DNA of 39,786 nt from assembly GCF_001949145.1 (NCBI RefSeq), contig NW_019091657.1, positions 1 through 39,786 of the forward strand, given 5' to 3'. How positions within the stretch are numbered: the first letter of the stretch is position 1; every line of letters starts with the position of its first letter. This DNA comes from Acanthaster planci. Its lineage: Eukaryota > Echinodermata > Asteroidea > Valvatida > Acanthasteridae. Below the pieces are notes generated by a model. That model was not told where the DNA came from. It searched no databases and saw only the letters and a program-made list of their open reading frames with translations. The position numbers were made by a program, and so were the translations under genes. Below are positions 1 through 9,131 of the stretch, one piece after another.

Positions 1-1040
1 ACATTTCCGAAAATAAAGCACATGTGTGAATGAGATACACAATACCAGTATATACTCATACCCGGCTACAACTTTATAGGCTTAATTTACAACTTTGCAG
101 GTGCCTTCATCAACATCTCAATCCAATAAAAAGAACCAACAACAAACTGGCAACAGCTATGGCATTGCGCTTCTGTCACAGAACAAACTTTATGGACCCT
201 AATGTCACTCTAAGGGGTCCTTGAGGGGGGCAGCTATTATGGCACCCATTCCATTTAACTACCTAAAATATTTGACTGCCATGGTAACCTTTCCACCTGT
301 ACTCATGTATAATATAACCTACAATCTTATCACTAAAGATGCCAATGGTGCCCACAAATGAGTCACCAACCATCTGATAAACTGAGAGCGGAAATTCTCC
401 TCATACTGCTTTCATATAAAACTTTAATACCTCAACCAAGTGTCCAAACTGATAAACGTGTGTCACTGTGTTCATATGTACATGCACAATTGTATATCAT
501 CAATTTCACACAGTGTCATAACTTTTCGTTGACAGTTCCTCTGACATGGTGACATACATGGATTCCTCACAATTATGATGTACAGCCTCTTTTCTAATTA
601 ATTCACTGCCTGTGTAAACCTACAGACGGTAGATACGTGTAAAGTTACAAGTTAGTACTTGCATAAAAACACAAAGTTTGTGGGTTTTTTGTGAATATGA
701 AAGAGTATGTGACATGCTACCTTCCCATCACCACCCGATTTATCTTTCAAGATGTCATATTTTGTCAAACATTACCATGCACACCAACTGCCCTTTTATT
801 TGCAGCCAATTTTACTATTAAATGATCATAGCATTGCCACTTCCTTGAGTTCATTTTTATGTTTACTCAGCTGTTAAAATACATGCAGAAAATTGGCAAT
901 ATCTGAAGTAGAATTTCCAGCACGGAAGAGGCCATGTATGGTGAAGTCTACTGGGGCATGTTGACTGAGAGAAGTGCATGTAATAATATTAAATTGCAGG
1001 CCTTTGCAGGGGAGGACAATAGAAGGATTTCACATTAGCT
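1..1040. other. Non-coding AT-rich stretch
   Basis: I see no convincing coding segment, RNA gene or recognisable mobile element here. Short open frames are present, but they have no domain-like content and no splice-site support. The composition is AT-rich with scattered TACATG words, as in the rest of the window. Confidence 0.6.
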
Positions 1041-1074
1041 CTATCTGCGCATATCTGCATCCAAACCGAGGCTC

Positions 1075-1200
1075 TCTGTGTTGAACTTCGTCGCGCGCGC
1101 CCGCGGAGTCGACACAGTACATGCAGTATCCGGTTCGTAAGTGTGGCGCCACTTCAGTTTAATCCACATCCACTGCATCGCAGGTAAATTGACGTTATTT
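1075..1200. promoter_or_regulatory. CpG-rich patch, possible first-exon/promoter region
   Basis: This segment is locally rich in CpG (a run of CGCGCGCGCC type near 1092-1103, then GTCGAC and GGCGCC) within otherwise CpG-poor DNA. On the plus strand a good donor-like junction (CGCAG|GTAAATT) lies at about 1180-1190, downstream of the CpG patch. That layout would suit a non-coding first exon read to the right. On the minus strand a 65-codon frame crosses the patch but has no recognisable content. There is no TATA box or initiator that I can argue for. CpG enrichment alone could also come from a young repeat. The promoter reading is inference. Confidence 0.25.
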
Positions 1201-1862
1201 TTTCTTTTGATTTTACGTGTTGAGTCATCCTTCCACAAAAAGTTGAAGCCTGGAAAGTCTTAATTTAACATACAGCCTCGTTTTCAAATGCCGAAATGTG
1301 CAGAACGACGCTAAAAGCGTCGTATTGGGATCCCTCTATTATGCCAAACACAAGAGGCATGTCAACTTGTGCTACAGGCACACAATACACTTTTGTTGTA
1401 TAAAGTCATTTATATTTCTGTTTTTTAAATCACCATAATAACAACATCTAAATCATTGATGGTATAACAATGCACTTTATTTTCTATCTGATATGATGTC
1501 AGGTCCAAGCACCTACAAATAAAATCCTGTCTGTATGAATTGCTGAGAAAAATACATGACGGAAAATGCTGGCTTTAAGTTGCATCCAAACCGTCTGATA
1601 TCCTTGTCAATAATAACAAGAAAAAGTATTATAATCAATCAGATGAAGAGACAAGGTAAATGCTGACAAATATACTTATAAATGTAGGCCTACATGTACA
1701 TCATTTCTAAGCATATCAAATGGTACAGAATAGGATTAGTTCCATATGCATATGAGTCAATCCATATTTATGTGCTGCATCAAGCAAGGTGGTGCTATTC
1801 TTAGCATGAGCAAACCTTTTCCCCATAGCAGAAATTATGCACAAAAGAATGGTATTTCTTAC

Positions 1863-2005
1863 TTGAATTTGATGAGCTGGTGTTCCCATCTTCCTTGCAG
1901 AATTTTTCAGAAATCCAAGTTTGTAGATTTCATCGTACCTTACTTTAAATTGCTCTTTTAATTTTTTTGTATTTCCATGCTCCATCATAGTCTTTTCATA
2001 AGTGA
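1863..2005 (-). CDS. Candidate internal coding exon, unidentified protein
   Basis: On the minus strand a frame running through this segment has coding-like composition: charged, Lys/Glu/Tyr-rich, and not built from the local TACATG repeat. It includes blocks such as KLKEQFKVRYDEIYKLGF and RKMGTPAHQIQ. The frame ends in phase 0 at a near-consensus splice donor (CAA|GTAAGAAA, intron beginning at 1862). The 5' side has a moderate acceptor (TTTATTCCAAG|TC, at 2006/2005). The open frame extends past both sites, so the exact borders are inferred. I do not recognise the protein family. No partner exon is clear on either side, so this may be an isolated exon of a minus-strand gene with long introns, an exon relic, or a chance frame. 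Confidence 0.35.
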
Positions 2006-2029
2006 CTTGGAATAAACTGTTCATTCACT

Positions 2030-2330
2030 CAACAGTAACTTATCATCCACACCTCATTGCTAAGCTAAGTATAACCCTCTGGAGAATTGTGTACCCACAG
2101 CAGGCACAGAGGCCTGTGATGTCTCCAGAGACTCTTCTGCCAATTCCTCTGACTAAACCAAGACCTCTCAGAACAACTGCAAAATCCACATCCTCTCATT
2201 ATCTCCACAACTGTACAACATCCATTGGAGTATTGGTAACCTCTTCTATATTCTTCGACAGTAACAGAAAAAAAACCACCCTTATCCACCATATAGGATT
2301 CAGTTGAATGGCTCAGACCTTTCTAAAGAT
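2030..2330 (-). other. Weak coding-like relic, frames broken
   Basis: Two overlapping minus-strand frames are open across this interval. One reads through VTVEEYRRGYQYSNGCCTVV. The other, a little downstream, reads VVLRGLGLVRGIGRRVSGDI. Either could be part of a decayed repeat protein or a gene fragment, but neither shows a motif I can name and neither is flanked by clear splice sites. It lies just upstream, in minus orientation, of the exon candidate at 1863-2005, so a shared origin is possible but unproven. Confidence 0.15.
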
Positions 2331-3460
2331 TATCGGGGGGGGGTCTTAATAAAACTGTTTGCTGAAATCCCATTTAATCCCACAGCCACCATGAATGGAT
2401 AGGAAGCCTGTCCTTAACAACATTTGTTTACACCACTTGCTTCACATACCATTAGAGAACAAGGCAACAGTCCAAACCTGTTGAAGCAGTCTTCATGGGG
2501 ATTAATCCCCCCCCCCAAGTGTGTTATCAGTATTATTTTACCAACTGTACACTGCTGAGACTACTGACATACTGAGTACTGTCTTTATGTTTTTGGTGAA
2601 CAAATAACACACTTTACTATAGGAGAATTGACATTTTGACAGACAAATGCTTTTATGAACACTTTCCAGATATACTGGTATTATAGTGAGATATATCAAG
2701 ATTGTTTCTACAACATACATGCACATGCACAAGTAAACAGTGCTCTGTGGACTGTGTTTCTAGAAAGAAAATAGCTGGCTTTTACCAAACACCCAGGGGA
2801 GAGATTGGAGTAAATGAGTTGGCCAACTGGGAAGTTGAGACAAAGATTTACAGGGGGATAGGGGAACTTATGAAGGACTGCCTGTGGGAAGAATTAGTCC
2901 CCCTGAATTGGTGATGATGGGCCAGATGGAGACATTACTGCAATTCTGCAGAGAAAGGGGTAACAAACAACCTGGAGAGAAATATCAATGTCTAATAAAT
3001 TATCATGAGCAAGTTGGCATCTGGTTTATTGTAGCTGTGAGGTCGTTTCAAGAAAACAGATGGGGTACAGTCAAGTTCAAAAAGGAAAGGGGGCAAAATC
3101 AGAAGACCTACATGTACTTATGTGTACAAATCAAGATTGACCTTATGCCTTCCAGCATACCACTTAATTAATAGGGCCTACAACTTTCTACATGACCACG
3201 CTGAACAGGTGGGGGGGGTTGGAAGTTGGAATATTTTTAATTTTGAGGACCTGAGAAAATGTCCCTTCCCAAACACAGTATTTTGTTTAGATGCTGAGAC
3301 GCTGTTTTCAGTGTGTGTAAACCTGTGTTCCATTGAACCTTCTGCGTAAAAACATGAAATACAATATGTTCAGAGAACTGACATCACTGTTAATTTTACT
3401 CCATGATCATAGAAACTTGACAGATTTTTCACTAAAAAGTCAGGTTAGTATGTATGTAAG
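2331..3460. other. Non-coding stretch with opposed G and C runs
   Basis: A run of nine G at 2335-2343 and a run of ten C at 2507-2516 face each other across about 165 bases, with AATAA/ATTAAT sequence next to both. This may mark the ends of a short decayed inverted-repeat element, but the arms are mostly homopolymer. From 2700 to 3170 several overlapping plus-strand frames are open without recognisable content. A further run of eight G lies near 3211-3218. I see no gene. Confidence 0.5.
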
Positions 3461-3462
3461 GG

Positions 3463-3500
3463 GAGTCAGGGTGGCATGGGGGAGTCAGGGTGGCATGGGA
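3463..3500 (+). repeat. 19-bp tandem duplication
   Basis: The unit GAGTCAGGGTGGCATGGGG is present twice in tandem (3463-3481 and 3482-3500, the last base differing). A third GAGTC start follows at about 3501. It sits at the 5' edge of a SINE-like unit, where the GGTGGCATGGG text resembles a tRNA-type SINE head, so it may be a local duplication of the SINE start. Confidence 0.8.
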
Positions 3501-3730
3501 GAGTCTAGCTGGTATACTTCCCTTTTCCTTATCTTCTGTCTCTGCAATCAGGTTCAATTCCTGGTTCTGCCCACAAGTGGATTGAGTTTTCAGTTCCTGA
3601 TTCTGTGGAGTGTGGGTTTTATCCAAAATGCTCCTCTGGGGTTTTCCTCCAAACTCTGAACCTGTGACTGCTTCTCATTGTTTCTTCTCTACAGGTTTCA
3701 TCAGGCTTAAAAGCTACAGTGCTTAGTGAA
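3463..3730 (+). mobile_element. tRNA-derived SINE-like element (degraded)
   Basis: A Pol III B-box-like sequence (GGTTCAATTCC, 3551-3561) follows a G-rich head. Downstream come GCCCACAAGTGG and then a body with the order GTGGGTTTT...CTCC...GGGGTTTTCCTCC (about 3609-3652). That order matches the widely distributed SINE body in which a GGTTCRANTCC box is followed by GTGGAGTTTGC..., GTGGGTTTTCTCCGGGTACTCCGGTTTCCTCC-like text in fish and marine invertebrates. This assignment rests on pattern memory, not on a search. The A box is not clear. The copy is diverged and its 3' end is uncertain. It would be transcribed rightwards. Confidence 0.6.
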
Positions 3731-5119
3731 CTTTAGAGGAATCCTTGATGTTGTTGCCAGATATATGTTATACTAATACCAGGCCGCACAAGTTTTACAG
3801 TCTCCCCCATTAATCCAGTGGCAACAACTCTGTGCTGTAGTTATTTCCAGACAATTCCATGCATTAGCTGACGATTTCCAGTATCCCCTCAGCTAAGGCA
3901 GAGTGCACATTGCATGGACAGTCTGGATTTATGCAGCAGTCTTGGATGGCACAAATTAAGCCTGCAGAATTTGTCATATCTAGGGAATGCAACCATTAAG
4001 GCTGGGTTAACAGCCCACCAGCCAAATGTAGCTACATGCACAGTATGCACTACAGACAGGGCACTGAAAAGAAAATGAGAATACATCACCAACAAATCCC
4101 ATCATCACAAGACAATCACTCAAGACAACCAATGTAAATGTACATCATTTAATAAATATACCGGAAGCATTCACGAGTACACAGTACACATATTTCTACA
4201 TATGCTTGTCATTATATACTTTTTGCTGGTTCTTATCCTGGTTGGCTGAAACAAAATGGGGTTCACTAATACATGACAGGCTAGTACATGTACATCAAAT
4301 CCGCATTGCTGTGAACTAAAGGTATTGCAAGACATAAAGTGTGTGTACATGTAACTTCCAGATGCAAAATTTCTGACTGGTTACAGCACCCTCACAAGGT
4401 ACAAACAGTGAACAGCAACTCACAAGTTGAATCTAAGGAAATAAAAACATTCCTTTGGTTGGTAATTGCTTGTTCAATTGTTATGGGTTAATGGTTGAAT
4501 TGAACAGTTCAATTATAAAACCCTGAAAAGACCTCCAGGAAACAGGACCCAAGTTCTTCTAGTCACAGTGGATACATACCCGTACAATGAAACTGCCCTA
4601 ATGACCTTATTGTCAGTCATTATGTGAAGGCATAATGAAACATGATATACAATATGTACACATGTCTACATGTACATACCGGTAAATAAATGTAGGCTAC
4701 ACCTGTTTCAAACTGGTCAACTTGAATTTATCAACATAAATTGTCAGATGGGTTTGCTACATTGGTTTCAACAACTGAGGTCCATATTTGTGTAATGAAT
4801 ATAGCATTTTGTTTGAGCCCCAAAGCTTTTTTCTTCTTTATTAATAATGTGTATTATTATTTTCTTATATAGATCTTATAATTGGCTAAAGAAGATATTT
4901 ACTTACATGTAATTAAAAGAAAAATACAAAAAGTGTGCATAAGGGACCCCAGTGTGAAGCAATTAATTCAAATAATCAACTCAAGATTTGAATTTATCTC
5001 CTCAAAATAAGCAGTTTAATTTTCTTATTTTATTGATCCTATTGGTGTATTTTATAATCTAAATTTCACTTTCACAAGTTTTCATATCAGCCTTATCCAA
5101 AAGTGTTTCATCAAGTCAT
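3731..5119. other. Non-coding stretch
   Basis: I see no gene or recognised element. TACATG/GTACAT words recur (for example near 4137, 4289, 4347 and 4666-4678), together with one TACCGGTA at 4678-4685. A minus-strand frame at 3889-4095 has no recognisable content. Confidence 0.6.
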
Positions 5120-5182
5120 CATTAACCCTATCAGTCCTCAGTCCTCCAACAGGTGAAGGATTGAGGACTGTTAGGGTTAATG
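5120..5182. repeat. 63-bp inverted repeat (hairpin / minimal foldback element)
   Basis: The left arm starts CATTAACCCTATCAGTCCTC and the right arm is its reverse complement with few mismatches (GAGGACTGTTAGGGTTAATG, ending at 5182). The arms run about 28 bases and the loop is only a few bases (around AACAGG). The outermost bases (CATTAACCCT/AGGGTTAATG) match over 10 bp. This could be a tiny foldback MITE, a deletion product that retains only the two ends of a longer element, or a transcribed hairpin. No target-site duplication is obvious. Confidence 0.8.
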
Positions 5183-5714
5183 AATTTACCTTCAAGCAAA
5201 CTTGAATTCTCAAGGTACAAATTAAAAGATACAGTCCTATCGTGTATTTCTTTAACTGAGACAGAGTTTGCCTGTGGGCCGAGCTTCATCGAACACAACA
5301 TGGTCTATTGCAAGCGTGCGATGCTGCATGTACGGTGTGCAATGGACATGTACTATGTACACTGTACATGTTAGCGTTCTGCTGACGACATCATCATATC
5401 AGCCTGGGAGTGCGAACGGCCAAAAGGGGATTTTTTGTGGGTGGGGAAATGCAGGATGTTTTTCTTCATTTTGGGGTCACGATTAATAGGGAAAACATTG
5501 AATTTATGATGTTTTTGAATTGGTTACGTATTTATTGTTATTTTGAAATACTTTACTTACTAAATGTTTTCCATTTCCGATAACCTTTAAATAGATGCGC
5601 ACTCATTACATTACGTTTCAAGGCTCCCGGACTGTTTTCAGGATGGCATGAGTAAAGAAGACTAAAAATCCACCAAACTGTTCTGCAGTTCATTCAGCAC
5701 AGAATTGATGCTAA
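5183..5714. other. Non-coding stretch before recombinase relic
   Basis: Short frames at 5180-5486 include translated TACATG/GTACAC text and show no family signal. The DNA from about 5590 to 5714 may hold a more decayed part of the element described next (it is stop-rich in all three plus frames), but I cannot align it to anything. Confidence 0.5.
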
Positions 5715-5998
5715 GAAAACCAAAAAATACCTAAAAATACTCCACAGACTGACAACTTTGCAGCAAAAGCCTTGAAATTGGATCTGTCAGAAAATGAAAA
5801 ACCAAAAATCTTTGAGAATCTTGAGCCTGGCGCACTGAACAGCATACTGAGGCACTTTATCTTGATGCATGGTCAACTGAAATACGCTCTACAAAGCAGG
5901 AACTCTTGAGCAATGAAGGCACCACCGTTCAACAAGAAATTTGACATCATCATGGAACATGGCATAATAAAGTATGCCCGTATCTTGTATACCAATCA
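5715..5998 (+). pseudogene. Crypton / KIAA1958-like tyrosine recombinase N-terminal relic
   Basis: A single plus frame is open from 5715 (after TAA at 5712) to a TGA at 5907 and continues in the same frame to about 5998. It carries, in order: a Thr/Lys-rich helix-like stretch (NTPQTDNFAAKALKL); an acidic block followed by FENLEPGALNSILRHF (about 5811-5858); then NS, the stop, and AMKAPPFNKKFDII (5901-5954). In KIAA1958/ZMYM-like proteins and Crypton-type YR transposons, the region before the tyrosine recombinase core has a layout like FxxLxPxELNxxLRxFYxxxRxxxGxxYxxxSLxAMKxxFxRY. The agreement in order and spacing is the evidence. The stop falls where that pattern has Leu (NS-L-x-AMKA), consistent with a point change in a once-coding sequence. 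The catalytic R...HxxR...Y domain is not found downstream. It is therefore a fragment, with no function claimed. The family assignment is from memory. Confidence 0.5.
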
Positions 5999-7862
5999 GT
6001 CTCATAGTATACTGGACACAGATACAGATACATGTACATGTATACTAGATTATTCCATGTTCCACTCATGATCGAGTAAATGTGTGTGGAAAATCTTTAT
6101 TTCTTGTCAGTGCATGGGCATGCACTGCCTATGCAAAATGCATATGAGCTAGAAAAAAGTGATCATGGCTGATTTGGAAAGCTATGTTTTTGTTGTGGTC
6201 AAATAGCCACCACAAGGATGGGCCAGGATTGGAATGCTACCAGCAGTGCATGGGCTACAAATGGATGAGCAGGAATGCCTGGACTTCAGTCTGTCTGATC
6301 AATGATGGCATGCACACTGTATCCCATTGTGACATGATGAAGTACATGTACATGAACATACATACGTTGAGAGAGATAACCCATGGAAGAGTTGGGTGAT
6401 CGCTTGTTTCTGTTTCACTGATGGTTTCTTTCATACTGTGCGAATGAAACTTTTATACAGAGATATCATAGAGGCATTTGGAGTTATGGCGGTATTCATG
6501 AAAGTAATATCCTATTTTCTTGATTGGGTTAAAGTATAACTACGAAGTACAGGTAAACAAAGCTTGAGTTATAAATGGAAATCCAATTTTGAGCTAACAA
6601 GAATTTACTGTATGCTTATCAATAATGGTACCGTAGGTCAGCAGGCACTTTTCGCATAATATTACAAGGTGCAATTTGCAATCTTTCAAAAATCCTGAAT
6701 GCTGAATAAAGTTCTCATAACTCTTCATGAAGTACATGTAAATGTAATTTGTTTTGGTGTATTGTTAACCAGTAGCAAGAATAATCCATTCTTATCATAA
6801 TCATTGCACTATTTCCCCAAAGCATATGGAGGTAAGGTTTCTTTCTCCCTGCCCAAAGCAAGTCTCCCATGCTCTGAAAGTCCCTAACCCTCTTGCCAGC
6901 CATCCTGGAAACATGGCACCATCAAAACTTGGCACTTTGCATATCTTCCCACATGTACACATGTACATGTAGTGTGCAAAAATATCCCCCCCAGCAAATT
7001 CATCCCTAACTAGCTATGGTCCATGTCTGGGTAACCTGATACTGCTAATGGACAACTTCACTTCAAAGTGAATGATATTGTAGTTTGTACTTTAGCAATC
7101 ACCATGGGTACCAATGTGGATTTTTCTGGGGGATATTTTGGTTGATGGTAGCTAAAGCATTAGAGAATGCTGTTTGGACAAGGGATACAGAAAACTGCCA
7201 CAGGTATGGGGTAACAGTAAGTATTCACAGGCCAAAATGGTCAGGGACTTGTAAGAAAATGAACATATACATGTACTGTACATTGTGCATGTACATGTAT
7301 AGACAGGATTCTGCTACACTTTCTACACTGTAACATGCATAATATCTAAGGGCAAATAATGTGAGGGTGGGAAGGATGTGTACATTTACTTGTACCCCCT
7401 CCCCATTTCTTAACCATGGCTGTATGAGACTATAATTGCTCCCCCTCCCAGACTGTCCTAAAAAGGAGATATGGAACAAGTAACTCCTGGAACATATACA
7501 TGAATGTTTCTTACCAGAAAGTCAGACCACTTTCTGATTTCACAGTAGGTACTGGACTTACATGTGCCTTCAAACTGTCACACCTCATAGCTTCAACTCA
7601 TATACAGGCCGTTCAAGATTAGTTGAAAAGATTTCCAAAATTGTTGGCCTTCCAAACAAGCTCCCCCCCCCACAAAAAATTGGATCTGGATCTGCCCTTG
7701 GACTCAGTACTCACTGTACTCAGAGGGGCTACTCTCATGGTCTTGGATGGGTGAACTCCTATACTGTAGCCTACATGTACAAGTAGATTGACAGCTTTCT
7801 CTAGTAATTTATATTCAGAACATACCATCTAATTGTACTTGTACACGTGAAGTGTACTAACA
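5999..7862. other. Non-coding stretch rich in TACATG palindromes
   Basis: ACATGTACATGT-type palindromic words occur near 6030-6044 and 6953-6970, with a related GTACAT-rich cluster at 7266-7301. Frames at 6184-6399, 6715-6903, 7085-7333 and 7225-7479 show no family signal; their tails are largely translated microsatellite (Tyr-Met, Thr-Cys or His-Val dipeptides). No RNA gene was seen. Confidence 0.55.
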
Positions 7863-7913
7863 TAAATACCTCAGAATAATCTTGCTGTTTGTTAAATACC
7901 TCAGAATAATCTT
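7863..7913 (+). repeat. Short direct repeat (21 bp, 30-bp period)
   Basis: TAAATACCTCAGAATAATCTT occurs at 7863-7883 and again identically at 7893-7913, separated by nine bases. A perfect 21-bp match at this spacing indicates a recent local duplication. It is too short to be a functional array. Confidence 0.9.
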
Positions 7914-9008
7914 ATATAGTTTGGGGAACTCAGCATGTTGAGAACTGCATGAGGACACGTAATGGAAGAAACACTTGATTTGCATCTAAATTGTACCACA
8001 CAGCAGGGATAATAAGCACTTTGCAAGTTAAATTCAAATAATATCCGGTACACTGAATTCTTCAAATCCACGCTAAATAAGCATAAATTTGAATACTCCA
8101 CACTACATATACATGTTCAGTTGCTATACAATGTACCTCGTGATTCAAGGCGCACTTTTGCTTAGTTACATGAGAGATGCCTTGCACCAATACAGTGTTT
8201 TCAATGGATAAGATGGGCAAACAGGAACCAGTCCATTACAGAGATGGTGGTGCAAAAGCCTGCCCCAATCACGTGATATACATGTAGCACGAGTGTCCTT
8301 AGACTGAGAAATTCAATTTGTTATGCTTATGTGCAAAACTCAGTGTACCACACTGTAATCAAATTTAACTCACAAAAGGCTTATTGTACCTGCCAAGATC
8401 TCACACTCAAGGCGTAAAATGGAATGTTACCCTATACTTTGTTAACTTACATGTATTTTGTATTGTTGAGTTATTATGTACATTAAGGCTGTATAAATGT
8501 AAGTTTAATCAACATACATGTACACGTACATACACCAAACTTTGAAGTACCTAAACATACTTATGTATAGTCCCTACAACTGAGATGAATGGTAAGTTTA
8601 ACACTGCTGGAATGCACACCTGTCAACTGAATGTTATCAGTTAAAATTTGACAAGAAGTCAATACAAGTAGGTGTTTATTTTCAAACTTGCTTACTGAGG
8701 TCATGCCTTACTATCAACCAGTGAACTCCAGACTTTGATCTTTGAACATGATGTTTTGTTCTAGCTGAGCTTAATCAAATCTACTTTACCCCAGGGTACA
8801 GTATATATGCTAAAGTAAGGCCCAACTGTAGAGTGTCACAAATCACCTTTTAGATCATACATGTACACATGTGGCGGCCAGAAGTTTTCTTCTAGAGAGC
8901 CAATGATACTGTGTGCAACATACACTAACAGAATTTAGGACTTGAATGCTCATGTTTACCCAAGACTGACAATGTTAATTCTTCTACTTGTTACTTCCCC
9001 AATTACAG
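7914..9008. other. Non-coding stretch
   Basis: I see no gene or defined element. The sequence contains scattered TACATGTA and GTACAC words (for example 8514-8530 and 8858-8872). The pyrimidine-rich tract at about 8975-9000 belongs to the acceptor-like site described in the next entry. Confidence 0.55.
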
Positions 9009-9131
9009 GTGATACTTCCTCCAATATACGTGTGCTGGTGGGCCGCTGGCTACATGAATCTCTTTGCACTGAAAGTGGCCAGAGGCACCACTGTACTTTT
9101 CTTTATAACACCATTATTTTATGGGGCTTGA
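9009..9131 (+). CDS. Weak candidate terminal exon, hydrophobic, unidentified
   Basis: A strong acceptor-like site (pyrimidine-rich tract with TTACTTCCCCAATTACAG) ends at 9008. If spliced there in phase 0, the sequence reads 40 codons to TGA at 9129-9131 with a membrane-like composition (for example PPIYVCWWAAGYMNLFAL). A competing frame over the same bases is open for 95 codons without splicing (8942-9229) and also begins with a hydrophobic run, so the coding frame is undecided. I recognise neither. There is no upstream exon in sight and no consensus polyadenylation signal close by. A chance acceptor is the main alternative. Confidence 0.18.
   Translation: MILPPIYVCWWAAGYMNLFALKVARGTTVLFFITPLFYGA

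Noticed and set aside
2702-3171. Chain of plus-strand frames that could be joined into a protein
   Set aside because: Joining needs a frame change without a splice site, and none of the segments carries a recognisable motif.
7863-7913. Possible CRISPR-like repeat-spacer pattern
   Set aside because: Only two copies with a nine-base gap occur, in clearly eukaryotic sequence. It is a simple local duplication.
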